Assembly: GCA_024275295.1 (NCBI GenBank)
Contig: JAJRZI010000087.1
Location: forward strand, 1-36,494
Length of the DNA stretch: 36,494 nucleotides
Direction: 5' to 3'
From: Gammaproteobacteria bacterium
GTDB taxonomy: Bacteria > Pseudomonadota > Gammaproteobacteria > Chromatiales > Chromatiaceae
The position numbers were made by a program, and so were the translations under genes. Below, piece by piece: positions 7,158 to 17,118 of this stretch (position 1 is its first letter; every line of letters starts with the position of its first letter). The notes beneath the pieces are model-generated. The model was not told where the DNA came from, searched no databases, and saw nothing but the letters and a program-made list of their open reading frames with translations.

Positions 7158-9338
7158 TTACTCCGTACCACTGAAATTAAATGCAATCGTGTCCGATGGC
7201 TCCTGCAAAAAATATCCTTGAATATAGTTAATACCGACTGTCCACAATACTGCCAAGCTATTTGCATCTTCAACTGCCGTGGCAATGGTTTTAATACCAT
7301 GATCCTGAATACTTTTATTGATTTCCGTCAAATCATCCTGTTTTCCCTGCTGAGCTGCCAGATTTTCCAGAAATGAAGAATCAAGCTTTACAAAATCAAT
7401 TGGCAAGCGTTTAAGAATAGTCTCTGACTTTGGAGCAAATCCAAAATGCGTTACTGCAATTTGGCATTTAATCTTTTTCAATCCTTTTATAAGATTTTTA
7501 GCTTCCTGTGTATGCGCACGCAAATCAGCTTAACGAATCTGAAATGTCAGCCAAGCACCTTTGGCCTGCGCTTCCCGCAGGTTATCACAAATCATTAACA
7601 GTGTTGATGGATCTACAATGCTGGCATTTGACAGGGTGACAAAAAAGTTTATTTTTCGCCCTTCTTTACGCTGTCGGGTCAGTTCCTGAATAGCATGTTT
7701 GATAACCCAACGATCAACATCAACCATCAATTCATTCACTTCAGCCTTATCGAATATATTGCTGGTATTTATCTCTTCGTTATGATCATCAAGCAGACGC
7801 ACCATTACCGCATAGTTTTCTCTGGAATCACCTTGCAGACTGACTACAGGCTGATAAACCAGGCGCATCCGGTCATTGGTTAGCGCTTCCTTAATCAACC
7901 CCTCGGCATCAATAGTTATCTCTTCAATCTCTTCTTGTTCTTGCTCTGTGTTGTTTTTTTGCATCCTGTCCAGTAATAGATCATCCTCATACCCAGGCAG
8001 TGCTGCATTGGGATCATAGACTGCAAACTGATTGCCGCCATTGGTTCTTGCCATTTCACAGGAAAAATAGGCATGATCAATAAAGTCCTGGCTTGAGGTT
8101 TCACCTTCAGAATAAGCAATTCCGATACTGCAGGTTGGATTGATGCCATGCTCAAATTGCTCTATAAATTGTCTGTCCAGCGCTTCACAGATATTCCCGG
8201 CTATCTCTTCAGCTTTAGCGTTTTTCGAACATTGCCTCAATATGGTAAATGAATGGTCGCCAAAACGAGCCAAGATCTCATCTTCACTCACAGCTTCACT
8301 GAGAATACTGGCAATTGCTTTAAGAATGGCATCGCCCGCAGCAATCCCGGCAGAATTCTGGATTGCCTGAAACTGATCAATGCTGATATATAAAAGAGAA
8401 CAGGCACTGTCTGGTTCTTGAAAATGCGCTACCGCCTCCTCCAGCTTCTTTGAAAAGAAAGAGCGGTTATAAAGACCTGTTTGTAAATCCTGCAGGCTAA
8501 TGAGCTCTATCTTTTCTTCCAGCTCATTCTTGCTTGATTGGTCACGAATAATAATCTGCGTGCATGGCTCATTATCAATGCTGGCATTGGAAAACTCCAT
8601 TCTTGCATCAAAGATATCACCATTACTGCTTTGGCATTTTACATCCAATTCTGAAATGCCACTTTTTTCAGGCAGCTTGCGGAGAAAGGCTTTAAATTTT
8701 TTATGGTCGCTTGATGCAACCATATCCAAAATCGGCAGCCCCTCAATATCCTCCACATCCAGATTACCAAACATTCCAAGATAAGCCGTATTTGCACCTA
8801 TATGCATACCTTCATGAATATAAGCAATCGCATTCTGGGAGGTTTCTATAAGTGAAGCACAGCGTTGTTCAGATTCTCGCAGCTGCCGTTTCAGGTCATC
8901 AAGTTGCTGTCGACCTCTAAGATCCTGTAATTCACGCTTTACTACACGTTGTATACGTTGCAAATCATGTTGAGGGATAATATCTCTAATTTTTTGATTA
9001 GTGGTCATTTGTCCCTCATTGGCGATTCCATCCTGATGCAGAACAATAAAGGGCAAATCCTGCTTGGCTTGCGCACAGATTTCATAGGCATCCGATAACG
9101 CTATATTTCCATCACCACATGCATAGAGCACAATATCAAAATCCGCATTACCCAACATATCAACAAGATCACGCTCCTTATCAACTCTTTTTGCATGAAC
9201 TGCCAACCCCGCATTTCGCAAAGTACTAATACGCAACTCCGTATCATCTCGCGAGGGGTCAATAATCAGCAACTTGATTGGCGCACTGGCTGGCATGGGC
9301 GCAATATCTATATCAATGTTAGCTCTAGCATTTTGCAA
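7158..9338 (-). pseudogene. fimX: FimX-like REC-PAS-GGDEF-EAL protein, interrupted by an in-frame TAA
   Basis: Domains run: degenerate REC (about residues 20-135, phospho-acceptor Asp missing), PAS (about 160-275), degenerate GGDEF (ARFGDHSF) and degenerate EAL (AVMVRL in place of EAL). This is the layout of Pseudomonas FimX, a non-catalytic c-di-GMP receptor that controls type IV pilus assembly. A TAA at 7532-7530 (codon 603 from TTG 9338) splits the EAL domain. The frame continues unbroken for 123 codons, through FVKLDSSFLENL and IQGYFLQEPSD, to a natural end. The stop replaces the Glu of the ExxE-type segment (FQIR-stop-ADL); GAA to TAA is one step. ATG 9296 is an alternative start. The truncated product lacks half of the EAL domain. 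Confidence 0.8.
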
Positions 9339-9580
9339 TTATATGGTATTTACAGCGATGGCATACCGCTTCTTTTTAAGAAAATTTACAGTTATTCACT
9401 CCACCTGCTGCACTTGTGTTTTCCTATGCATCATTGCCGCCCCTCAAATAAGCAGGAGATTGATAGAAAAGAGTTGCGTATTCAAAGCATTAGTTGTCTG
9501 CTCCATCTACTAACACAGATATAGCTGCGCATCACACAATGGAGCTGGCAATAGGATTTTAACTGTACTTTCAGGTTGGG

Positions 9581-11398
9581 CTATTTTGAATGGTAGGCAA
9601 TTCGATATTGTGAAAATGATGTTGTGGTATTTAATAACTGCGTAAGACAGATACGAAGCTCATTGTTGCCACTGTTGATCCATAAAACATCACCTTCCTG
9701 ATACGAGTGAGTTGGTACTATGAGGCTAAGTGGTATTTTTGCAAATTTTGACTCGGGTATTAATAGACTATTGTGAACACAAGGGACTCTCCCTTCATCA
9801 TCCAGCCTGACTTCCACTGCAAAGGAATTTGGAGCTATCAGCTGTATACCCATCTGCAGTTGATTTTTTGAATCATTTTTTATCCATCGAGTGGTCGCAA
9901 CACCAAAATGCTTGCCTATAGCCTGCGACTGGATACCGATTAATTCACCAGGCTTGATTTTTGGAGCATTGGCATCATCCCAATCAATACAGTAACCGCC
10001 AGCACTTTCATTTCTGGTTTTACACTCATATGCCTCAATCACTGTCTGATTATAATTTAAGGCCCAAGGCGACTGGACATTGTCTTCCAGCATAGTACCT
10101 TGAAATGATGAGTCAGAACTATTAGAAGCTGCGCTATCAGTCTCTACATCGAGGTCAAGCAATAGATTTGAGGAATCACTCCAATCACTTTCAGAATCGT
10201 CTGAATATACAGCGTTGCGGGGTATGTGGTGGTCTAACCAATCAATATTATCACGGTTGGGTATTACAGCATCATGCCGGGCATTGGCTTTTGCAAGATT
10301 ATGAACATGCGGTATACCGACTGCAAGCTTAAGCGTATACCCTAGTGTCGTACGGGAAAATTTACGCTTGGGTCTGTCACTCAAATTCACGATGAGATGT
10401 TCAAGTATTGATCTGGACAACCTGACAGTATCTGCTGGCTTCTTTTTGGAGGTTCGAGGCTTAATTGCCATCAATAGCCCATTCAGATGACCTACCAATC
10501 TCTGAGTGTCCAATATACGACAGCGCTTACTTAGCTTTCTTTTCTCAAACGACAGATGATTAGGGGGGGCATCAGATGAGAGCCGGACAAGAAACCGCCC
10601 GCTATTACCGCCATTGATATCTGGAATGGTTAGTCTAACAAAATTTGTCCACTCCAATAACTGGCCATAAATAAACTGATTTTCACGTTGCCTAAGATAA
10701 TAGGGTGCAGCCAATATATACAGCAATAATCGCTTATATAAATCCCCGATACAGTTACTCCCTACGGCAGTTTTACCGCGATCCCGAATTGGCAATCTAT
10801 GCACGCTGTTTTTTGCTGCCAATGCATACAGGAAGTGAATCTCCTGCCAAACATGCTCAGGATACTGCTCATGTTCTAGGGTTGCTAAATACAATACCTC
10901 AGATAAGCAGGTCATTGCCCTGTGGATTGCAATAGCAACCAATCGCTTGCTGTTCTGGTCACGATGTGCAAAGGCTTCCAGAATAAAGATTTTATATGAG
11001 ATTGCCAGCTCAGCATACAGCTCCTGGCTCAGCCTGATGGCTCTCCTGCTCTTTGCTGAAAGAGGGAATGCTGCATCAATATAGTGTTTCTCAAGATTTT
11101 GACTGATGTAGTGAATCGGCTGCCGGAAGAGATCAGCAACCCTGATGCGGGTTGGATTTGGAATAGCCTGCCGGTTAAAGTCAACCAGCGCATCCAAAAC
11201 CTGTCGAGCGGTCTCCGAAATATTGGCCATGGGCAGATCGGATAACCATATCTGGGCTTTGTCCAGATCAGCCAGAAAAAAATCTTCCAGTGATTCAGTG
11301 CACTCTGGAACCCATAGTTTCGAAAGGCCACGTGGAATATGGCCTTTTTTGTTAATACCCACTGTTTGCAATGCGCTGGTCATAGCATGTATAGACAA
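9581..11398 (-). CDS. Large protein with a C-terminal PilZ-like domain
   Basis: I do not recognise the first two thirds of this 605-aa protein: a soluble, mostly helical region (about 1-390) and an acidic Ser/Asp-rich linker (about 395-440). The C-terminal part resembles a PilZ c-di-GMP-binding fold: NESAGGYCIDW fits the (D/N)xSxxG motif, followed by IKPGELIGIQ, FGVATTRWIK and LQMGIQLIAPNS. The usual RxxxR is not obvious upstream, so ligand binding is uncertain. It sits 242 bp upstream of the FimX-like gene on the same strand. In Xanthomonas FimX acts through a PilZ protein, so a partnership is plausible. There is no signal peptide. Confidence 0.6.
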   Translation of the reverse strand: MSIHAMTSALQTVGINKKGHIPRGLSKLWVPECTESLEDFFLADLDKAQIWLSDLPMANISETARQVLDALVDFNRQAIPNPTRIRVADLFRQPIHYISQNLEKHYIDAAFPLSAKSRRAIRLSQELYAELAISYKIFILEAFAHRDQNSKRLVAIAIHRAMTCLSEVLYLATLEHEQYPEHVWQEIHFLYALAAKNSVHRLPIRDRGKTAVGSNCIGDLYKRLLLYILAAPYYLRQRENQFIYGQLLEWTNFVRLTIPDINGGNSGRFLVRLSSDAPPNHLSFEKRKLSKRCRILDTQRLVGHLNGLLMAIKPRTSKKKPADTVRLSRSILEHLIVNLSDRPKRKFSRTTLGYTLKLAVGIPHVHNLAKANARHDAVIPNRDNIDWLDHHIPRNAVYSDDSESDWSDSSNLLLDLDVETDSAASNSSDSSFQGTMLEDNVQSPWALNYNQTVIEAYECKTRNESAGGYCIDWDDANAPKIKPGELIGIQSQAIGKHFGVATTRWIKNDSKNQLQMGIQLIAPNSFAVEVRLDDEGRVPCVHNSLLIPESKFAKIPLSLIVPTHSYQEGDVLWINSGNNELRICLTQLLNTTTSFSQYRIAYHSK

Positions 11399-11598
11399 TA
11401 GCCGCCAAAACTCCGTTTAACATTACTGCCAATAAAACAACTCACCTCGAACAGGATATCGTGAGAGCAAGATGGAATATTACTACAATATCCCCATAAT
11501 GATAAAGGCCTCTTCACATTATACTTTAGCAGTGGTATTTCAAGCGTAATAACTTTATCAGCCCCATATTAGACCCAAACTTTGCGTAACCTCTATTT

Positions 11599-12645
11599 TC
11601 ACAAAGTTATAGGGATTTTCGATGCCTCACCCGATTTTTCATATACCAACTTTGGCACGAGATACCCGGGCAACCGCTGCAGCAGCAGCTGATAAAGAAG
11701 CCGCGCCTCTTTATGGCTAACATCAAAATGTGCCCCCCCCTGGACTGGATCCAGCAGATGCAGATAATAGGGGATCACCTGTGCATCAAATAGCGTTTCA
11801 CACAGCTGAACCTGCGTCTCCAGATCATCGTTTACCCTTTTTAACAAGACCGACTGATTAAGCAAGGTCACCCCACTATTTCTAAGTTTTTGAAGCACTT
11901 GACCGACGAATGGCGTTAACTCTTTGGCATGATTGCAGTGAATGACAACGGTAGTATTAAGACGCGTTTGGCTCAATTCGCCTAAGATACGCTCTGTTAT
12001 GCGCTGCGGCACAATAACCGGCATCCGGGTGTGAATCCGTAACCGGGTCAGGTGCGGGATAGCTTCCAGTGCCCGAAGCAGCTCAGCCAGTCGACTATCA
12101 GCAATCATCAAGGGATCACCGCCACTTAAAATGACCTCTTTGATGCTGGAATCACGCCTGAGATAATCAAGCGCTGATTGCCAGCGATCCAGATATGCAG
12201 ACGACTCCTGATAGGGAAAATGCCTGCGAAAACAGTATCTGCAGTTGACCGCACAGGCTCCCGTGGTAATCAACAGCGCCCGCCCCTGGTATTTATGCAA
12301 CACACTAGCAGTGGGGGCTGCAGCCAGATCACCCACGGGATCAAGAACAAACCCGGGGCGCAACTCAAGCTCGGCACCAACAGGCAAGACCTGCAGCAAC
12401 AAGGGGTCTTGAGGATTTCCTTTCTCCATACGATCCACATACTCCCGCGGCACCCGAAGCCCAAACTGCAAGGCAGCTGCACGCGCAGCCGGGAGCAGTG
12501 ATCTATCCAGCCCAAGATAGTCCATCAGCTCTTCAGGAGAGGTAAACGCAGTGGCAATAGCCTCATGCCAGGATGGCGTCTGACATAAATCTCCAGTTCG
12601 AGGTATTATGTGCGCCGAATTTTTGTTGTTTTGCGAGGATGACAT
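11599..12645 (-). CDS. epmB: EF-P beta-lysylation pathway radical-SAM lysine 2,3-aminomutase
   Basis: EpmB converts (S)-alpha-lysine to (R)-beta-lysine, which EpmA attaches to EF-P. The 348-aa protein has the radical-SAM cluster motif [15 protein letters not shown] (CxxxCxxC), the SAM-binding [10 protein letters not shown], and [16 protein letters not shown]. It lacks the long C-terminal extension of catabolic lysine aminomutases, as expected of EpmB. It is divergent from efp. The only in-frame ATG near the N terminus (12645-12643) lies in the same CATG as the efp start, so the two start codons overlap head to head. No Shine-Dalgarno is visible for it, and a non-ATG start slightly downstream cannot be excluded. 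Confidence 0.95.
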   Translation of the reverse strand: MSSSQNNKNSAHIIPRTGDLCQTPSWHEAIATAFTSPEELMDYLGLDRSLLPAARAAALQFGLRVPREYVDRMEKGNPQDPLLLQVLPVGAELELRPGFVLDPVGDLAAAPTASVLHKYQGRALLITTGACAVNCRYCFRRHFPYQESSAYLDRWQSALDYLRRDSSIKEVILSGGDPLMIADSRLAELLRALEAIPHLTRLRIHTRMPVIVPQRITERILGELSQTRLNTTVVIHCNHAKELTPFVGQVLQKLRNSGVTLLNQSVLLKRVNDDLETQVQLCETLFDAQVIPYYLHLLDPVQGGAHFDVSHKEARLLYQLLLQRLPGYLVPKLVYEKSGEASKIPITL

Positions 12646-13213
12646 GGCAAGCTATAGCACCAATGAGTTCAAGGGCGGCCTCAAGATTATGCTTGATGGC
12701 GATCCCTGCTCAATTATTGAAAATGAATTTGTAAAACCCGGTAAAGGCCAGGCATTTAACCGGGTCAAAATACGCAACCTGAAAAATGGACGTGTTATTG
12801 AGCGTACATTCAAGTCAGGCGAATCTGTCGAAGCCGCTGATGTTATTGAGACCAATTACCAGTATCTCTACAACGATGGCGAATTCTGGCATTTTATGGA
12901 TCCTGATACCTACGAACAGGTCAGCGCCGATGCCGCAGCAGTAGGCGAATCAGACAAATGGCTCAAAGATCAGGATATATGCACCATCACCCTATGGAAC
13001 GGAACGCCAATTATCGTTGAGGTACCCAACTTTGTCATCCTCACTGTCACTGATACAGACCCTGGACTGAAAGGCGACACCTCAGGCGGTGGCGGAAAAC
13101 CGGCAACATTGGAGACAGGTGCGGTGGTTCGGGTGCCACTCTTCGTGCAGATTGGCGAAGCCCTCAAAGTAGACACCCGTACTGGCGAATATGTCTCCAG
13201 AGCCGGAAAATAG
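12644..13213 (+). CDS. efp: Elongation factor P
   Basis: EF-P rescues ribosomes stalled at consecutive prolines. The 189-aa product has the standard three beta-barrel domains: KOW-like (about 1-64) and two OB folds (about 65-127 and 128-189, ending GEYVSRAGK). The modification-loop lysine is Lys34 in KPGKGQAF, the residue beta-lysylated by EpmA in Escherichia coli. An upstream in-frame ATG exists at 12608, but ATG 12644 is chosen because GAGGATGAC lies directly before it and the family starts here. The promoter must lie inside epmB, which is read on the other strand. The modifying gene epmA follows 25 bp downstream. Confidence 0.97.
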   Translation: MASYSTNEFKGGLKIMLDGDPCSIIENEFVKPGKGQAFNRVKIRNLKNGRVIERTFKSGESVEAADVIETNYQYLYNDGEFWHFMDPDTYEQVSADAAAVGESDKWLKDQDICTITLWNGTPIIVEVPNFVILTVTDTDPGLKGDTSGGGGKPATLETGAVVRVPLFVQIGEALKVDTRTGEYVSRAGK

Positions 13214-13238
13214 ACGATAAACCACAAGCAGCAAGCAC

Positions 13239-14237
13239 ATGACTGAGGAACCGGATGACCATCACTCAAGCTGGCAACCCAGCGCCAGTTTAGAGATGAT
13301 TCGCTCCCGGGCACAACTCCTGGCCAAGATCAGGGCCTATTTTGAACAGGCCGGAGTGCTTGAAGTCGAGACACCTGTCTGCTCATTTCATGCCACCACC
13401 GACCCCGCTATAGAGAGTTTTCAGCTTACCTATAGCGGGCCTGGTTTTCCTGCTCCCCAGCCACTCTACCTTCAGACCTCTCCCTAATTCCCGATGAAAC
13501 GCCTACTGGCTGCAGGCAGCGGGGCCATCTATCAAATCTGCAAGGCTTTTAGAAATGGCGAATCAGGGCGTCGGCACAACCCGGAATTTACCCTGCTTGA
13601 ATGGTATCGCCCGGATTTCAATCACCACCAATTAATGGAAGATGTGGCAACGCTGGTTAACAGCGTACTACCCAAGCCAAGAGCGGTTGAGTACCTGAGC
13701 TATGGCGAGATCTTCATACGCCATCTCAACATTGACCCGCATCATGCAACCGCCTTACAACTACAACAGTGCGCCAAACAGCACCACATTACAGATGCAG
13801 AGAGGCTTGATCTACCCTCAAAAGATGGCTGGCTGGATCTGCTACTCACTCACTGCATTGAGCCACAGCTCGGACAAAACCACCTCAGCTTTGTATATGA
13901 CTACCCTGCAAGCCAGGCCTCATTGGCGAAGATACGCACCGGCTCCCCACCCCTGGCCGAGCGGTTTGAACTCTATCTGGAGGGCATGGAACTGGCCAAT
14001 GGCTTTTATGAGTTGACCGATGCGGATGAGCAACAGCAGAGATTCAGCCAAAATCTTGAACAACGATGCCTACAGGGACAACCCATTGTACCCATGGATA
14101 AAAACCTGTTGGCTGCCATCAATGCCGGGCTGCCGGATTGCGCAGGTGTAGCGCTGGGGGTTGATCGACTGCTCATGCAGACAACCAATACAACAGAGAT
14201 TGACAACGTCCTCTCCTTTCCCATCAAACGCGCATAA
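13239..14237 (+). pseudogene. epmA: EF-P--(R)-beta-lysine ligase EpmA, interrupted by an in-frame TAA
   Basis: EpmA (PoxA/GenX/YjeA) is a lysyl-tRNA synthetase paralog without an anticodon-binding domain that ligates beta-lysine to EF-P Lys34. A frame of 332 codons matches the family length (about 325 aa), but codon 83 is TAA (13485-13487). The text there is LYLQTSP-stop-FPMKRLLAAG, while family members have TSPEF or TSPEY, so GAA to TAA is a one-base change. Downstream motif 2 (FRNGESGRRHNPEFTLLEWYR), the ELANGFYEL block and motif 3 (GVALGVDRLL) are intact. Unless the stop is read through or is an error, EF-P would stay unmodified. ATG 13494 could begin a fragment lacking the N-terminal part of the core. 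Confidence 0.9.
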
Positions 14238-14318
14238 GATACCGTTTATCCGAGATATTTGACAGATTATCCCCAAACAACAGCACGCCCACACAAAATT
14301 TGATAGATTCACCCCATA

Positions 14319-14852
14319 ATGAAAAGAACAGATGGATTTACCCTCATTGAACTCCTGGTCACACTGGTCATGGTTGCCATTATCATGGCTGTCGGCATAC
14401 CAGGGCTGAGCAGCCTGATGGCAAACAACCAGGCTACAGCACACTCCAACGATCTGATCACTGCCATATCATTTGCCCGAAGCGAATCAGTAAAGCGTGG
14501 AACTCGTGTATCAATCTGTGCAAAAAGCGCTGCGGAAGAAGACAACTACACCTGTGGAGGAAAAGACGATACATGGTCGAATGGGTGGTTTGCCTTTCTT
14601 GATCCTAACGGAAACGCCGCCACCGGCTACACACCACCAGCAAGCAACCTGCAGCGCTCATGGTCAGCCCCATCTGGAAACTATGCCACAAAAGGCCCAG
14701 TTTCAATTAGCTTTAACAGCTCTGGATCAATCCAGGCAAATAAAGATAAAACATTCACCATAAAATATAGCCACTGCAGCGGCCATCAAAACCGCAAAAT
14801 TATCCTTAAAACCACAGGGCGCACCTCAATATCAAAAGAGGAGTGCACATGA
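14319..14852 (+). CDS. fimU: Type IV minor pilin, FimU/FimT (GspH) family
   Basis: This prepilin-like protein (177 aa) begins the minor-pilin operon. A short basic leader ends in Gly before the processing site (RTDG-FTLIELLVTLVMVAI), with the conserved Glu at +5 needed for assembly. The globular part has several cysteines (SICAKSA, YTCGGKD, KYSHCSG, EECT). Minor pilins form the priming complex at the pilus tip. Gene order matches fimU-pilV-pilW-pilX-pilY1-pilY2-pilE of Pseudomonas aeruginosa, which favours FimU over FimT. It overlaps pilV by ATGA. No clear promoter is seen in the 81 bp upstream. Confidence 0.9.
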   Translation: MKRTDGFTLIELLVTLVMVAIIMAVGIPGLSSLMANNQATAHSNDLITAISFARSESVKRGTRVSICAKSAAEEDNYTCGGKDDTWSNGWFAFLDPNGNAATGYTPPASNLQRSWSAPSGNYATKGPVSISFNSSGSIQANKDKTFTIKYSHCSGHQNRKIILKTTGRTSISKEECT

Positions 14853-15388
14853 ACAGTGGCATACCACACACCCTTCACCACCCTAACCATCATCAGGCAG
14901 GCTTCACCCTGCTGGAAGTGCTCATTACAGCTGTCATCCTATCAGTAGGGCTCCTTGGCCTGGCCGGACTCCAGTTTAATGCACTACGCAGCAACCAAAG
15001 CGCAGCCCAATCCACAATTGCTGTACTAAGGGTTATTGACGCCGCAGATAGACTGCGTGGAAATACACAGGGTGTAGTAGATGGCAATTACGACCTTCTT
15101 ACAGGTAGCAGCGATGACCCTGGGTGCATTCAGAAAGGCTGTAGAAGCGCTCAGCTTGCACAATATGACGATTGGTCATGGAACGATCAGAATGCAAATG
15201 CACTACCCGATGGACAAGGTGTTATCTGCCTCGACAGTACACCGAATGACGGAACCTCCACAGCAGAAAATAAATGTGATGGTCAAGCTACAAATGGCAT
15301 GAAAATTTTTGTCGCAAAAATCTGGTGGGATGACGACCACAATTCTGAAACAGCACTTCGACGCCATACCATGAGCATCACGCCATGA
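14849..15388 (+). CDS. pilV: Type IV pilus minor pilin PilV
   Basis: The 179-aa prepilin has a somewhat long leader (MNSGIPHTLHHPNHHQAG) before the mature N terminus FTLLEVLITAVILSVGLLG, with Glu at +5. The LLGLAGLQ-xx-ALRSNQSA helix is characteristic of PilV. A GTG at 14843 is in frame, but ATG 14849 is preferred: it overlaps the fimU stop (ATGA) and has GAGGAG just upstream, suggesting translational coupling. It also overlaps pilW by ATGA. It should join the PilV-PilW-PilX tip complex carrying PilY1. Confidence 0.9.
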   Translation: MNSGIPHTLHHPNHHQAGFTLLEVLITAVILSVGLLGLAGLQFNALRSNQSAAQSTIAVLRVIDAADRLRGNTQGVVDGNYDLLTGSSDDPGCIQKGCRSAQLAQYDDWSWNDQNANALPDGQGVICLDSTPNDGTSTAENKCDGQATNGMKIFVAKIWWDDDHNSETALRRHTMSITP

Positions 15389-16386
15389 AACCATTGCAGA
15401 CCAACCAGAGGCAGAAAGGGTTGACGCTTGTTGAGCTGATGGTCGCCATGATCCTTAGCCTGCTACTGATAGCCGGTGCATCCTCCATGTTCTTAGGCAG
15501 CAAAAAGACATTTAAGGTACAAGAGGAATCAGCCAGAATTCAGGAAAATATACGGTATGTTGTTAGCCGTATGATCAGGGACATCTCGCCTGCCGGTTTT
15601 TATGGCTGCGCACCTTCGGCTCAGGATGGTAAAAGTCAAATCCACAGCACAGTTACAAGCGAGGACGGTCTCTACGATTTTAGTCATGCCATTACGGGGG
15701 CAGAGGGTGGCAATACACCAGACAGTCTCACCGTACGCTTTGCACTACCAGAGTCCAGCCTGCCCATTACCGCCCCCATGACACCGCAAGATACTACTGT
15801 ACAGGTTGACAGCACACATCCTGCTTATAGCCAATTCGAAGCAGGTGACATCATTACCGTCAGTGACTGCAGTCTAATAGCCGCCTTCATGGTTACCAAT
15901 AAGCCGGGGGACAATGGACACCTGGAGCACCGATCTGGGGTATCTATAAAGGGTGTAACCAACAGCAAGGCAGAAACAACACATTACTTTGGTGGAAAGT
16001 CCTACTCCTCTGCCATGGCCATAAAAATGGATGCTGTAACCTATGATCTTGGCAAAACCACAAGCGGTGATGCAGAAGATGAAACAACCATTAGTTCACT
16101 CTATGCAAAACGGCTTGGCGGTCTCCGCCAAGAGATCCTGTCAGGTGTCGAAGACTTTCAGGTCAGCTACGGCATTGATGACACAGATCCACCTGATGGC
16201 GCATCAGATCGTTACATCTCCTGGGATACCATTGCTGAGAAAGAGAAAAACCGCATTGCCAGCCTCCGCATCACTTTAACTATTAATTCTGGCAAGCCCA
16301 TTCCAGGAGCAACCGGTATTAGTCAGGATTCCAAAGAAGATATTGAATTTGTTGTAAAGCTACGCAATCGGCTTGCTGACTTATGA
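15385..16386 (+). CDS. pilW: Type IV pilus minor pilin PilW
   Basis: The 333-aa protein has the prepilin N terminus QKG-LTLVELMVAMILSLLLIAG and the PilW-type continuation IQENIRYVVSRMIRDISPAGFYGC. A long beta-rich C-terminal domain ends KEDIEFVVKLRNRLADL. Its length is typical for PilW, the largest minor pilin, which links the priming complex to PilY1. Start and stop codons overlap pilV and pilX by four bases each, so the genes are probably translated as a coupled set. Confidence 0.92.
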   Translation: MKPLQTNQRQKGLTLVELMVAMILSLLLIAGASSMFLGSKKTFKVQEESARIQENIRYVVSRMIRDISPAGFYGCAPSAQDGKSQIHSTVTSEDGLYDFSHAITGAEGGNTPDSLTVRFALPESSLPITAPMTPQDTTVQVDSTHPAYSQFEAGDIITVSDCSLIAAFMVTNKPGDNGHLEHRSGVSIKGVTNSKAETTHYFGGKSYSSAMAIKMDAVTYDLGKTTSGDAEDETTISSLYAKRLGGLRQEILSGVEDFQVSYGIDDTDPPDGASDRYISWDTIAEKEKNRIASLRITLTINSGKPIPGATGISQDSKEDIEFVVKLRNRLADL

Positions 16387-17087
16387 ATAACAACTCAACA
16401 GATCCAGCACATCTGCCAACTCCAATAGATTATCGCAACCAACGTGGAGCAGTATTGGTTGTCGCCATGCTTTTATTGCTGGTAATGACCCTGCTTGGCG
16501 TATCCGGCGTGGAAAACTCACTACTGGAAGAGCGCATGTCAGGAAACTTCCATGAATCCTACACCGCCATGCAATCAGCTGAAACGGCTTTGCGTGTTGC
16601 AGAACAGTGGCTCACCACTGAAGTAACTGCAAAGACTGTCCAGTTTGTGCCATCAAAGGGTGACGCAAGCTATAATGTAGCAAAGGATTGGTTTGGCCCA
16701 AACTCATTACATCAAGGGCTGTACTCTACACAGGCGGCACCCGGCATTTCCACCCCCTGTCAGGGAAAAACACCACACGAATGCACCTTCATTGCCACTG
16801 ACACAGCTCATTGGTGCTCTGCCCCCTGCGAAAAACTGCCTAAAGGGTATATGGCGCTTGGTACCGGGGAATTACCCGCTCTTGATAAGGACCAGGTAGA
16901 TCAACAACCTCGTTTTATTATTGAGTATCTTGGCCGCGGTTTAGGGCCTTCTCCCAGCATTGTCATGGGAGAATCATCTGCCGGAGCCGACACCCGAATG
17001 TATGCTTTTAGAATAACCGCAATTGGCTGGGGCAGAGAGGAAACAACCCGCTATGTACTGCAAAGCCACTTCCAATTACAACTTTGA
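16383..17087 (+). CDS. pilX: Type IV pilus assembly protein PilX
   Basis: The 234-aa product has a 25-residue leader, then QRGAVLVVAMLLLLVMTLLG. PilX proteins start this way and differ from classical pilins by lacking the FTLIE block. SLLEERMSGNFHESYTAMQSAETALR is the family helix segment. In Pseudomonas PilX helps incorporate PilY1 at the pilus tip. The stop is 31 bp before pilY1. Confidence 0.88.
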   Translation: MNNNSTDPAHLPTPIDYRNQRGAVLVVAMLLLLVMTLLGVSGVENSLLEERMSGNFHESYTAMQSAETALRVAEQWLTTEVTAKTVQFVPSKGDASYNVAKDWFGPNSLHQGLYSTQAAPGISTPCQGKTPHECTFIATDTAHWCSAPCEKLPKGYMALGTGELPALDKDQVDQQPRFIIEYLGRGLGPSPSIVMGESSAGADTRMYAFRITAIGWGREETTRYVLQSHFQLQL

Positions 17088-17118
17088 CATTCAGAATATA
17101 ATCTAAAGAGTAAAAAAT

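Noticed and set aside
9195-9524. Plus-strand frames over the fimX start and the 9339-9580 gap
   Set aside because: They overlap the FimX-like N terminus, have no ribosome site and are composition-driven open frames. I see no gene or clear promoter in the gap.
13494-14237. A complete short EpmA starting at ATG 13494
   Set aside because: It would lack the N-terminal part of the class II core, and the upstream frame is conserved family sequence, so it is one interrupted gene.
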